64,000 nucleotides of DNA from positions 1-64,000 of the forward strand of contig CALXXZ010000009.1 in NCBI GenBank assembly GCA_944392805.1. Reading direction: 5' to 3'. The position numbers and the translations under genes were made by a program. Positions 54,926 to 64,000 of this stretch are shown one piece after another (within the stretch, counting starts at the first letter, position 1; every line of letters starts with the position of its first letter). Under the pieces are notes generated by a model. It ran no database searches. It was not told where the DNA came from and saw only the letters and a list, made by a program, of their open reading frames with translations. This stretch comes from an uncultured Clostridia bacterium. GTDB taxonomy: Bacteria; Bacillota; Clostridia; TANB77; CAG-508.

Positions 54926-57313
54926 TTATTTGACAACAACGTTGTAAATTTTATTTTTAACATAAATTTCTTTAACAATAGATTTTCCATCAAGCTTGTC
55001 GGTTAAAGCATTGTGAACTTTTTCTTTAACAGAAGACTCATCTTCATCTAAAGAAATTGATATAGTAGTTTTAAGTTTTCCATTAACTTGAACAGGAATT
55101 TCAATTGTATCTTCGATAGTTTTAGCTTCATCAAATTTAGGCCAATTTTCGTAAGCAATACTATTAGTATGACCTAATTTATTCCATAATTCCTCAGTAA
55201 TATGAGGAGCAACAGGATTCAATAATTTTAAAAATCCTTCTGCATACTCAAGAGGTAAAATTTCTTCTTTATTAACAGTATTTATAAAAATCATCATTTG
55301 AGAAATAGCTGTATTGAAATTCATAGTTTCATAATCATTAGAAACTTTTTTAACTGTATAATGATAAACTTTGTCTAGGTTCTTGTTAGATTCATTTTTA
55401 ATTTTACCTGATTCAGTATATAATCTCCAAACTCTATCTAAGAATTTTTTAGCACCATCAATACCATTTGGATCCCAAGGTTTGGCAGCATCTATTGGAC
55501 CCATAAACATTTCATAAATTCTTAAAGAATCAGCACCATATTGTTTAACCATATCATCAGGATTAATAACATTTCCCTTAGATTTACTCATCTTTTCACC
55601 ATTTGAACCTAAAATCATACCTTGATGACGAAGTTTTGCAAATGGTTCTTTAACAGGAACATAACCTTTATTATATAAATAATTATTCCAAAATCTTGAA
55701 TATAATAAATGTCCAACTGCATGTTCAGGTCCCCCAACATATAAATCAACAGGTAACCAATGCTCTAATAATTTTTTATTAGCAAATTCATTTTCATTAT
55801 GTGGGTCAATATATCTTAAGAAATACCAACTTGAACCAGCTGAACCTGGCATAGTACTTGTTTCTCTTTTAGCAGGTTTACCTTCAAAAGAAGTATTTAC
55901 CCAATCAGTAGCTTTATCAAGTGGTGATGCACCAGTTTTTGATGGAGCATAATCTTCTAATTCTGGAAGTACTAAAGGTAAATCAGAATCCGCAAGAGCT
56001 TTCATCTCATCATCTACAAAAACTATTGGAATAGGTTCACCCCAATAACGTTGTCTTGCAAAAATCCATTCACGTAATTTATAATTAACTTTTCTTTTTC
56101 CAATATTTTTTTCTTCAAGCCAATTGTTAATTTTATCAATAGCATCTTTTTTGTTTAATCCATTTAAGAAATCAGAATTTATGTGTAGACCATCTTCAAC
56201 AAAGGCTTCTTTTGAAATATCTCCACCTTCTAAAACAGGGATAATTTCGATTCCAAATTTACTAGCAAATTCGTAATCTCTTTGGTCATGTGCAGGAACT
56301 GCCATAATACAACCTGTTCCATATGTTGCTAAAACATAATCTGAAATCCATATAGGAATTTCTTTTCCATTAACAGGGTTTATTGCATATGAACCTGTAA
56401 ATACACCAGTTTTCTCTTTACTTAATTCTGTTCTTTCTAAATCTGATTTTGAAGCAGCTAATTTTTTATATTGCTCAACAGCTTCTTTTTGCTTTTCAGT
56501 TGTAATTTGATTTACTAAGTCAAGTTCAGGTGCTAATACACAATATGTAGCGCCGAAAAGTGTATCAGGTCTAGTTGTAAATACAGTAAAATCTAAATCA
56601 GTGTTTGCAACTTTGAATTTAACTTCTGCACCTTCACTACGACCAATCCAATTTCTTTGGATTTCTTTTGTAGATTCAGGCCAATCAATATCATCTAGCC
56701 CTTCAAGTAAAATATCAGCATATTTTGGGATATCTAATACCCATTGCTTCATATTTTTACGAACAACAGGGAATCCACCTCTTTCACTTTTTCCATCAAT
56801 TACTTCATCATTAGATAATACACAACCTAATTCTTCACACCAGTTAACAGGCATTTCAACTAATTTTGCTAAACCATCATTATATAATTGTTTGAAAATC
56901 CATTGAGTCCATTTATAATAATTAGGATCACATGTAGAAACTTCTTTATCCCAATCAAAAGAAAATCCTAGCATTTTTAATTGTCTTTTAAATGTTTCAA
57001 TATTTGCTGATGTAAATCCAGCTGGATGATTTCCTGTTTTTATTGCATATTGTTCAGCAGGTAATCCAAATGCATCCCAACCCATTGGATGTAAAACATT
57101 ATATCCTTGCATTCTTTTCATTCTAGATATTATATCAGTTGCTGTATATCCTTCGGGATGACCTACATGAAGTCCTTGTCCAGATGGATATGGAAACATA
57201 TCTAATGCATAAAATTTTGGTTTTGAAAAATCCCATACATCAGTGTAAAAAGTTTTGTGTTCTTCCCAATAATTTTGCCATTTTTGTTCTATCTCTCTAA
57301 AATTATATGACAT
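54926..57313 (-). CDS. leuS: Leucyl-tRNA synthetase
   Basis: 795-residue class I synthetase. HIGH-type motif in [20 protein letters not shown], editing domain CP1 in the middle ([30 protein letters not shown]), KMSKS in [12 protein letters not shown], and a C-terminal anticodon domain. A longer frame extends to 57379, but GAAAGGGG lies before the ATG at 57313, where the family sequence starts ([16 protein letters not shown]). No T-box is seen upstream, unlike pheST. Confidence 0.96.
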   Translation of the reverse strand: MSYNFREIEQKWQNYWEEHKTFYTDVWDFSKPKFYALDMFPYPSGQGLHVGHPEGYTATDIISRMKRMQGYNVLHPMGWDAFGLPAEQYAIKTGNHPAGFTSANIETFKRQLKMLGFSFDWDKEVSTCDPNYYKWTQWIFKQLYNDGLAKLVEMPVNWCEELGCVLSNDEVIDGKSERGGFPVVRKNMKQWVLDIPKYADILLEGLDDIDWPESTKEIQRNWIGRSEGAEVKFKVANTDLDFTVFTTRPDTLFGATYCVLAPELDLVNQITTEKQKEAVEQYKKLAASKSDLERTELSKEKTGVFTGSYAINPVNGKEIPIWISDYVLATYGTGCIMAVPAHDQRDYEFASKFGIEIIPVLEGGDISKEAFVEDGLHINSDFLNGLNKKDAIDKINNWLEEKNIGKRKVNYKLREWIFARQRYWGEPIPIVFVDDEMKALADSDLPLVLPELEDYAPSKTGASPLDKATDWVNTSFEGKPAKRETSTMPGSAGSSWYFLRYIDPHNENEFANKKLLEHWLPVDLYVGGPEHAVGHLLYSRFWNNYLYNKGYVPVKEPFAKLRHQGMILGSNGEKMSKSKGNVINPDDMVKQYGADSLRIYEMFMGPIDAAKPWDPNGIDGAKKFLDRVWRLYTESGKIKNESNKNLDKVYHYTVKKVSNDYETMNFNTAISQMMIFINTVNKEEILPLEYAEGFLKLLNPVAPHITEELWNKLGHTNSIAYENWPKFDEAKTIEDTIEIPVQVNGKLKTTISISLDEDESSVKEKVHNALTDKLDGKSIVKEIYVKNKIYNVVVK

Positions 57314-57350
57314 ATTATACGCCCCTTTCACGATTAGTTCTAATAGTACG

Positions 57351-57379
57351 ATTATACTAGCAAAATGGCGAAAAGTCAA
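57351..57379 (-). promoter_or_regulatory. Promoter of leuS
   Basis: TTGACT-N17-TATAAT on the minus strand, 38 bases before the leuS start. Confidence 0.7.
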
Positions 57380-57436
57380 TGAAAACTTTAAGAATAAATT
57401 GGATGAAAACAGATTTTATAAAATATGATAAAAAAA

Positions 57437-57465
57437 TTGACAAATTAAGTTTATAAATATAAAAT
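57437..57465 (+). promoter_or_regulatory. Promoter of the small membrane protein and HD gene
   Basis: TTGACA-N17-TAAAAT, 19 bases before the ATG at 57484. Confidence 0.65.
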
Positions 57466-57483
57466 ACATGTGAAGGTGATAGT

Positions 57484-57948
57484 ATGAAAAAATTAAAATA
57501 TTTAATTGTAATAATAATTGTATGTGTATTAGTATTTGTTGGAATAGAGTTTTTTAGAAATAAAGAAAATCAGACTCAAAATGATAATAATATTTCAAAT
57601 GATGTAAATAATAATACAACAGAAACAGATTCAGAAACAGAAAATAAAACAACAGAGCCTGAAGAAAATCAAAGTAAAAACACTGAAATAAAAAATGGAG
57701 AAGAATTATTAGAAAAAGCAGAAAAAACTCTAGTTGCAAGAGGATGGGCAGGAGCATCAAATAATATAATAGGATTAAAAGATGGAATAATTTACTACTA
57801 TAATAAAGGCACAGGGGAATTCAGAAAATTAGCAACAGGAATAGAAGATATATATTATAAAACAGAAGATTCAGAAGAAATAACAGCCAAACAAGGAGAA
57901 AAAACTGAAAAATTTGGAGAAACTCCAACATTTTTAATATATGAATAG
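57484..57948 (+). CDS. Hypothetical membrane-anchored protein
   Basis: 154 residues: an N-terminal membrane anchor (about 5-24), then an Asn/Thr/Glu-rich low-complexity stretch (about 30-72), then a small folded domain (LLEKAEKTLVARGWAGASNN to YYYNKGTGEFRKLATG). No lipobox. It is probably displayed outside the membrane. GAAGGTG precedes the ATG. The HD-domain gene follows 10 bases later. No family recognised. Confidence 0.7.
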   Translation: MKKLKYLIVIIIVCVLVFVGIEFFRNKENQTQNDNNISNDVNNNTTETDSETENKTTEPEENQSKNTEIKNGEELLEKAEKTLVARGWAGASNNIIGLKDGIIYYYNKGTGEFRKLATGIEDIYYKTEDSEEITAKQGEKTEKFGETPTFLIYE

Positions 57949-57958
57949 AGGAAGAAAA

Positions 57959-58726
57959 ATGAAAATTGATTTAGAAAAAGCAAAAGAGGAATTTTTAAAA
58001 TATACAGAAAACTATGATTTGCAAGATGAAAATATATTAAAAAAGCAAAGACACTCACTAAGAGTGATGGAAATATCAAAACAGATTGCAGAAGGATTAG
58101 AATTGAATAAAGATGAAATAAAATTAGCAACACTAATAGGATTATTGCATGATATTGCAAGATTTGAACAACGAAAACAATATGAAACATTTCATGACAC
58201 AAAAAGTTTTGACCATGGTGATTATGGAGAAAAAATATTAGAAAAAGATATGAGAAAATATATCGAAACAGATGAATATGATGAAATAATAAAAAAGGCA
58301 GTAAGAAATCATAATAAATTCAAAATAGAAGATGGACTTAGTGAAAAAGAAAATTTATTTTCAAAAATAGTCAGAGATGCAGATAAATTAGATATATTTT
58401 ATGAAGCAGTAGAAATGTTCTGGAAAGGAAAAGAAAAGCAAGTAGAAGAAACAGTTATATTAGATAAAGTAATTGAGCAATTTAAAAAACATTTAACAAT
58501 AAAAAGAGAAGATATAGAAAAAGGACAAAATACAATTAATAATGTAGTGTCAATAATTGCATTTATTTATGATATGAATTTCAAACCAAGTTTTGAAATA
58601 TTAAAAAAAGAGAATTATATAAATAGAATGTTAAACAGATTTAATATAAAAGATGAAAATACAAAAAAATCTTTAGAAGAAATAAGAAAAATTTCAAATA
58701 AATATATAGAACAAAAAATACAATAA
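57959..58726 (+). CDS. HD-domain phosphohydrolase
   Basis: 255 residues with an HD-type metal site: KQRHSLRVMEISKQIAEGL (His), LIGLLHDIARFEQ (HD pair) and a later AVRNHNKF with VRDADKLDIF. Such proteins hydrolyse nucleotides or signalling nucleotides; the substrate is unknown. An earlier in-frame ATG at 57941 overlaps the upstream gene, while GAGGAAG precedes the ATG at 57959. topB follows 13 bases later. Confidence 0.85.
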   Translation: MKIDLEKAKEEFLKYTENYDLQDENILKKQRHSLRVMEISKQIAEGLELNKDEIKLATLIGLLHDIARFEQRKQYETFHDTKSFDHGDYGEKILEKDMRKYIETDEYDEIIKKAVRNHNKFKIEDGLSEKENLFSKIVRDADKLDIFYEAVEMFWKGKEKQVEETVILDKVIEQFKKHLTIKREDIEKGQNTINNVVSIIAFIYDMNFKPSFEILKKENYINRMLNRFNIKDENTKKSLEEIRKISNKYIEQKIQ

Positions 58727-58739
58727 AAAAGGACTAAAA

Positions 58740-60701
58740 ATGAGCAAAAAATTAATAATAACAGAAAAGCCATCAGTTGCAATGGAATTTGCAAAAGTGC
58801 TAAAAATAAATACAAATAGAAAAAATGGATATATAGAATCAGAAAACTGGATAATAACATGGTGTGTAGGACATTTAGTCACCATGAGTTATCCAGAAAT
58901 TTATGATGAAAAATTAAAATTCTGGAGACTAGATACATTACCATTTATACCAAAAGAATGGAAATATGAAATAATACCAGCAGTACAAAAACAATTTGAA
59001 ATAGTAAAGACACTATTACAAAGAGAAGATGTAGAAGAAATATATAATGCAGGTGACTCTGGACGAGAAGGAGAATATATTCAAAGACTTGTATTTATGA
59101 TGGCAAAACCGAATCCAAAAGCAAAAATGAAAAGAGTATGGATAGACTCTCAAACAGAAGAAGAAATTAAAAGAGGAATAACAGAAGCAAAAGATTTAAG
59201 TGAATATGATAGTTTGTCAAATTCAGCATTTTTAAGAGCCAAAGAAGATTATTTAATAGGTATAAATCTTTCAAGATTACTATCAATAATTTATGGAAGA
59301 AAAGTTGCAAATGAAATAAATGAAGAAAAAGCATCTATATCAGTAGGAAGAGTAATGACATGTGTATTAGGTATGGTAGTTTCAAGAGAAAGAGAAATAC
59401 GAAACTTTGTAAAAACCAAATATTATAAAATATTAGGAGAATTTGGTGGAGAAGAAGGTTCATTTAAGGCAGAATGGAAAGTAAATGAAAAATCCCAGAT
59501 GTATGAATCAAACAAGTTATATAATGAAAATGGATTCAAAAAAGAAGAAGATGCAAAACAATTCATACTAAGTTTACAAGGCAAAAAAGCTATCATAACA
59601 GAACTAAAAAAATCAAAACAAAAAGAAAATGCACCATTACTATTTAATTTAGCAGAAATACAAAATGAATGTACCAAAAGATTTAAAATAAAACCAGATG
59701 AAACTTTAGAAATTATACAAAATTTATATGAAAAGAAACTAGTAACATATCCTAGAACAGATGCAAGAGTGTTATCAAGTGCAGTTGCGAAAGAAATCTC
59801 AAAAAATTTAAATGGAATAGTTAAAAATTATCAAGATGGAGAAGTGCAAAAACTTCTAAAGAAAATGATAGATGAGAAATATTCAACTAATTTACTAAAA
59901 ACAAAATATGTAAATGATAGAAAAATAACAGACCACTATGCAATAATACCAACAGGTCAAGGGTTTGAAAATTATGATAAATTACCAGATTTACAAAAAA
60001 AGATATATAATGTAATAGTAAAAAGATTTATTGCAATATTTTATCCACCTGCAGAATTTAATAAAATCTCATTAACTGTAAATATAGAAAATGAAACATT
60101 TTTTGCAAATGGAAAAGTATGTACAAAACTTGGATATTTAGAAGTTCTAAAATCAAAAAATCTAAGTAAACAATCCACAGAAAAGGAACAAACTGTGGAA
60201 AACAAGTCAAATTCTAATGAAGAAACAGAAAATAATTTAGAAATATTAAAAAACTTAAAAAAAGGACAAGAAATAGAAGTAAAAAATTTTGAAATAAAAG
60301 ATGCAGAAACTTCACCACCAAGTAGATATAATTCAGGTTCAATGATTCTTGCAATGGAGAATGCAGGAAAATTGATAGAAGATGAAGAATTAAGAGAACA
60401 AATTAAAGGAGCAGGAATAGGTACAAGTGCAACAAGAGCAGAAATAATAAAAAAATTAGAAAAAATAAAATATATAGAAATAAATCCAAAAACTCAAATA
60501 ATTACACCAACTAAAAAAGGTGAAGTAATATATGATGTTGTTAATTATTCAATGCCTGATATGTTAAATCCTAAACTTACAGCAAGTTGGGAAAAAGGAT
60601 TGGATATGGTTGCGAAAAAAGAAATAGAGCCAGAAGAGTTTATGGGGAAACTAGAAAAATATATTAATTCAAAATTTGATAAACTTGTTATAAAAATGTA
60701 A
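58740..60701 (+). CDS. topB: DNA topoisomerase III
   Basis: 653-residue type IA topoisomerase that decatenates DNA. A TOPRIM domain at the start (KKLIITEKPSVAMEF; AGDSGREGEYIQ), the catalytic Tyr (about residue 336) in LVTYPRTDARVLS, and GIGTSATRAEIIKKL near the end are all as in TopB. Length is normal and no zinc fingers follow. It is downstream of the HD gene, probably in one transcript. Confidence 0.95.
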   Translation: MSKKLIITEKPSVAMEFAKVLKINTNRKNGYIESENWIITWCVGHLVTMSYPEIYDEKLKFWRLDTLPFIPKEWKYEIIPAVQKQFEIVKTLLQREDVEEIYNAGDSGREGEYIQRLVFMMAKPNPKAKMKRVWIDSQTEEEIKRGITEAKDLSEYDSLSNSAFLRAKEDYLIGINLSRLLSIIYGRKVANEINEEKASISVGRVMTCVLGMVVSREREIRNFVKTKYYKILGEFGGEEGSFKAEWKVNEKSQMYESNKLYNENGFKKEEDAKQFILSLQGKKAIITELKKSKQKENAPLLFNLAEIQNECTKRFKIKPDETLEIIQNLYEKKLVTYPRTDARVLSSAVAKEISKNLNGIVKNYQDGEVQKLLKKMIDEKYSTNLLKTKYVNDRKITDHYAIIPTGQGFENYDKLPDLQKKIYNVIVKRFIAIFYPPAEFNKISLTVNIENETFFANGKVCTKLGYLEVLKSKNLSKQSTEKEQTVENKSNSNEETENNLEILKNLKKGQEIEVKNFEIKDAETSPPSRYNSGSMILAMENAGKLIEDEELREQIKGAGIGTSATRAEIIKKLEKIKYIEINPKTQIITPTKKGEVIYDVVNYSMPDMLNPKLTASWEKGLDMVAKKEIEPEEFMGKLEKYINSKFDKLVIKM

Positions 60702-60723
60702 ATGGAAAATTTTGAAAAAATAC

Positions 60724-60752
60724 TTTAAAAATGAGAAAAAATATAGTATAAT
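60724..60752 (+). promoter_or_regulatory. Promoter of mfd
   Basis: TTTAAA-N17-TATAAT, 27 bases before the mfd ATG. Confidence 0.6.
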
Positions 60753-60779
60753 ATGTATATAAAAACTAGGAGAAGAAAA

Positions 60780-63700
60780 ATGAACACAATAATAGGAGAA
60801 TTAGGAAAAAGTCCTAAATTTTGCGAATACATAAAAGATTTAGAAAACAAAATGAGCCCGATAGCCATATCGGGCTTAACTGACGTTGGAATGATACATA
60901 TGCTTTCTGCAACAAAAGAATTCAGTAAAAAGCCAATATGTATAATAACATATAATGAAATACAAGCAAAAAAAATAGTAGAAGACTTGAGATATTTTAC
61001 AGACAAAGTAATATTTTTTCCTAAAAAGGAAATAGTAACATATGACTATATTGCTGAAAGTAAAGACTTACCATATGAAAGAATAGAAGCATTAAATCAG
61101 ATTCAAGAGCATAAAACAATGATATTAGTAACAACAATAGAAGCTGTAATGCAAAAAATGATAAGTAAAGAAGCATTATATAAAAATATCTTAAACTTCA
61201 AGGTCGGAGAAGAACACAAAATAGAAGAGATCAAACAAAAATTAGTAGACTTAGGATATGTAAGATATGACTTAATAGATGGAAGAGGACAATTCAGTGT
61301 AAGAGGTGGAATTGTAGATATTTCAATAACAGATAAAACAGGAGTAAGAATAGAACTTTGGGGAGATGAAGTTGATTCAATAAGATATTTCAATGTAATA
61401 AGCCAAAGGTCTACTGAAAACATAGAAAAAATAACAATTTATCCATCACATGAATATATATTAGAAACAGATATAGAAGAAGTTGTCAAAAAAATAAGAA
61501 ACACAATATATCCAGATTCTTTACAAAATCAAGTTGAACAAGATATTGAATTAATAAAATCAGGAAACTATGTAAGTAAAATAGATAGATATATAAATGC
61601 ATTTTATGAAAAACAAGAAACTGTATTAGACTATTTAAAACAAAATTATATAATAGCAATTGATGAAATAAATAAAGTGAAACAAAGATTAGAAAATGTC
61701 GAAAAAGATTCACAAAATATAATGCAATTATTATTAGAAAAAGAAAAAATAGTTCCAGAAGTTTTAAAAAGTTTATTAACATATGAACAATTTCTAGAAA
61801 AAACTAAGAATAGACAAATAATATATATAGAAAAATTTGATGATGAAATAAAAATTGAAGCACAAAAATATAGATGGACTTATAAAGAAAAAAGATTTTA
61901 TAAAAGTGAAATTGAATTATTATTCAAAGAATTAATAAAAGCGCAAGAACAAAAAAAGAAAATCTATATATTAGCAGAAACAAAAGAAAAAGCAAAAAAA
62001 ATATGTTCATTATTAGATGAACAAGAAATAATAAATAAATATGAAGAAAAACTAAATCAAACAATAATAGCAAAAAATACAGAAAGCTTAGTAACTGTAA
62101 GTGTAGGAAAATTATCATCAGGATTTGAATGTTTTGATATAAATGAATTAGTTATATCAGCACAGGAATTAGTTGAAGGAGAAAAAAAGAAAAAATATAA
62201 AAATTCGGCATTTAAAGAAGGGGAAAAAGTAGTATTTGCAGACTTAAAAATAGGAGATTATGTAGTGCACAAAAATTATGGTATAGGAGTATTCATAGGT
62301 GTAAATACTATAACTGCAGATGGAACAACAAAAGACTATATAAAAATAAAATATTATGGTGATGATATTTTATATGTACCAACAAACCAACTAGATAGTA
62401 TAAGAAAATATATAGGCGGAGATGAAGGCGGACTAAAAATAAATAAATTAGGAAGCAAAGAATGGTTAAACACAAAAGCAAGAGTAAAGAAAAATCTAAG
62501 AGAAGTAGCACAAGAATTGATTGAATTATATGCAAAAAGAGAAAAAGCTAAAGGATATGCTTTTCCTGCAGATACACCATGGCAAACACAATTTGAAGAA
62601 AGTTTTCCGTATCAAGAAACTGATGACCAATTAAGATGTATAGAAGAAGTAAAAAAAGACATGGAATTAGACAAACCAATGGACAGACTATTATGTGGAG
62701 ATGTTGGATATGGAAAAACAGAGGTAGCAATAAGAGCAGCATTTAAAGCAGTAATGGGAGGAAAACAAGTAGCATATCTAGCACCAACAACAGTACTTGC
62801 TGAACAACAATACAAAGAATTTAGAGATAGAATGAAAAACTTTGCAGTAAAAGTTGAAGTATTAAATAGATTCAAAACAAAAAAAGAGCAAAATGAAATT
62901 ATAAAAAAATTAAAACTTGGAGAAATAGATATTGTAGTTGGAACACATAGAATATTAAGTGAAGATGTTGAATTTAAGGATTTAGGACTATTAATAATAG
63001 ATGAAGAACACAGATTTGGAGTAAAAGCAAAAGAAAAAATAAAACAATATAAAACAAATATAGATGTACTTACAATGACAGCAACACCAATTCCAAGAAC
63101 ATTACATATGTCAATAGTTGGTGTAAGAGATATGTCAGTAATATATGAACCACCATATAATAGAAAACCTGTACAGACATATGTATTAGAATATGACCAA
63201 GAAGTTATAAGAGAAGCAATAACAAAAGAACTTGAAAGAGATGGTCAAGTATTCTATTTATTTAATAATGTAGAAAACATAATGAAAAAGGCAGATGAAA
63301 TTTCAAATTTAATTCCAGAAGCAAAAGTTGTATATGCACATGGAAAAATGACAGGAAATGAAATTGAAGATATAATGGAAGAATTTATTGAAGGAAAAAC
63401 AAATGTATTAGTATGTACAACAATCCTAGAATCAGGAATAGATATTCCAAATGCAAATACAATAATTGTAGAAAATGCAGATAGAATGGGACTTGCTCAA
63501 TTATATCAAATAAGAGGAAGAGTAGGAAGATCAGATAGACAAGGATATGCATATATAACATACAAAAGAGACAAACTATTATCAGAAATTGCAGATAAAA
63601 GATTAAAAGCAATAAAAGAATTCACAGAATTTGGTTCAGGATTCAAAATCGCAATGAGGGACTTGGAAATTAGAGGAGCTGGAAGTTTACTAGGTGAAAT

Positions 63701-64000
63701 TCAACATGGGCATTTAGAACAAGTAGGATATGATACATATTGTAATTTACTTGATGAAGTACTAAAAGAAATGAAAGGTCTACCAGTACAAGAAGAAATT
63801 GATGTACAAATAGATTTAAATGTAACAAGTTATATACCAGATGAATATATTTCAGACTCAAGTCAAAAAATTGAAATGTATCAAGATATTGCATTATGTA
63901 GAAGTGAAGAAGATATACAAAATGTAATAGATGAAATGATAGATAGATTTGGAAATATGCCAGATGAAATAGAAAATCTTATAGAAATTGCAAGAATCAA
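60780..64000 (+). CDS. mfd: Transcription-repair coupling factor, 3' end beyond window
   Basis: About 1,073 residues are present and the frame is open to the window edge; family length is ~1,150-1,180, so roughly the last 100 residues lie outside. The UvrB-like domain (YDLIDGRGQFSVRGGIVDIS), RNA-polymerase-interacting region (VHKNYGIGVFIG) and translocase motifs (LLCGDVGYGKTEVAIRAAFK; APTTVLAEQQY; DEEHRFG; TATPIPRTLHMS; RGRVGRSDRQGYAY) are all seen. Mfd removes stalled polymerase at DNA lesions and recruits UvrA. TAGGAGAAG precedes the ATG. Confidence 0.96.
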   Translation, partial: MNTIIGELGKSPKFCEYIKDLENKMSPIAISGLTDVGMIHMLSATKEFSKKPICIITYNEIQAKKIVEDLRYFTDKVIFFPKKEIVTYDYIAESKDLPYERIEALNQIQEHKTMILVTTIEAVMQKMISKEALYKNILNFKVGEEHKIEEIKQKLVDLGYVRYDLIDGRGQFSVRGGIVDISITDKTGVRIELWGDEVDSIRYFNVISQRSTENIEKITIYPSHEYILETDIEEVVKKIRNTIYPDSLQNQVEQDIELIKSGNYVSKIDRYINAFYEKQETVLDYLKQNYIIAIDEINKVKQRLENVEKDSQNIMQLLLEKEKIVPEVLKSLLTYEQFLEKTKNRQIIYIEKFDDEIKIEAQKYRWTYKEKRFYKSEIELLFKELIKAQEQKKKIYILAETKEKAKKICSLLDEQEIINKYEEKLNQTIIAKNTESLVTVSVGKLSSGFECFDINELVISAQELVEGEKKKKYKNSAFKEGEKVVFADLKIGDYVVHKNYGIGVFIGVNTITADGTTKDYIKIKYYGDDILYVPTNQLDSIRKYIGGDEGGLKINKLGSKEWLNTKARVKKNLREVAQELIELYAKREKAKGYAFPADTPWQTQFEESFPYQETDDQLRCIEEVKKDMELDKPMDRLLCGDVGYGKTEVAIRAAFKAVMGGKQVAYLAPTTVLAEQQYKEFRDRMKNFAVKVEVLNRFKTKKEQNEIIKKLKLGEIDIVVGTHRILSEDVEFKDLGLLIIDEEHRFGVKAKEKIKQYKTNIDVLTMTATPIPRTLHMSIVGVRDMSVIYEPPYNRKPVQTYVLEYDQEVIREAITKELERDGQVFYLFNNVENIMKKADEISNLIPEAKVVYAHGKMTGNEIEDIMEEFIEGKTNVLVCTTILESGIDIPNANTIIVENADRMGLAQLYQIRGRVGRSDRQGYAYITYKRDKLLSEIADKRLKAIKEFTEFGSGFKIAMRDLEIRGAGSLLGEIQHGHLEQVGYDTYCNLLDEVLKEMKGLPVQEEIDVQIDLNVTSYIPDEYISDSSQKIEMYQDIALCRSEEDIQNVIDEMIDRFGNMPDEIENLIEIARI

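Noticed and set aside
57314..57379. N-terminal extension of leuS
   Set aside because: Family homology and the GAAAGGGG ribosome site both start the protein at 57313; the extension covers the promoter.

Overview
The window is AT-rich DNA from a low-GC Gram-positive bacterium, most likely an uncultured or gut-type member of the Clostridia (Bacillota). The grounds are strong AGGAGG-type ribosome binding sites, AGA-dominated arginine codons, a T-box leader in front of pheST, the ylxM-ffh-rpsP-khpA-rimM-trmD-rplS order, pyruvate formate-lyase with its activase, and a type 1B (pyrK/pyrD) dihydroorotate dehydrogenase. Species cannot be named from the sequence alone.

Layout. 1-5060: pyrimidine synthesis, with an orotate-phosphoribosyltransferase-like gene divergent from pyrC-pyrF-pyrK-pyrD. 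5067-8131: tRNA-Arg, a broken dinD gene, several small minus-strand genes and an HtrA-type protease. 8220-19184: a signalling or secondary-metabolite block made of a C-A-T-C-A-T-R nonribosomal peptide synthetase, a co-transcribed 7TM sensor kinase, a small convergent membrane gene and an HD-GYP response regulator, followed by an orphan tyrosine recombinase. 20263-25880: tex, then pflB-pflA with long inverted GGGACGGT repeats around pflB. 25958-31735: pyrH-frr-ispA-uppS-cdsA-(small ORF)-zeta-like kinase-rseP, a translation and envelope-lipid operon with a zeta-like kinase inserted. 31775-35451: two divergent pilin-like proteins with SUMF1/C-type-lectin-like C-termini that look like diversity-generating-retroelement (DGR) targets. 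35609-42193: aspS, mnmA, and T-box-controlled pheS-pheT. 42280-45720: two small genes with unusual codon use and a deaminase-like/SLOG-like fusion. 45838-49887: the SRP and ribosome-maturation operon. 50047-53823: a small gene behind a switch-like leader, a Lon-related protease and an OGG-type glycosylase. 54084-64000: an Rpn-family remnant, leuS (minus strand), a small membrane protein, an HD hydrolase, topB and the start of mfd.

How the parts fit. Most of the window is housekeeping. Four accessory elements stand out. (1) The reductase-terminated NRPS shares an operon with a sensor kinase and lies next to a c-di-GMP phosphodiesterase-type regulator, which suggests a self-made small-molecule signal. 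(2) The pilin/SUMF1 pair has GC-rich variable-looking C-termini; one is frameshifted exactly in the variable region, and no reverse transcriptase is present in the window. (3) The deaminase/SLOG fusion lacks one of the two adjacent aspartates of true adenosine deaminases. (4) A zeta-toxin-like kinase sits where dxr often lies between cdsA and rseP. Remnants (dinD, Rpn) and short genes with their own promoters and terminators mark insertion points between housekeeping operons.
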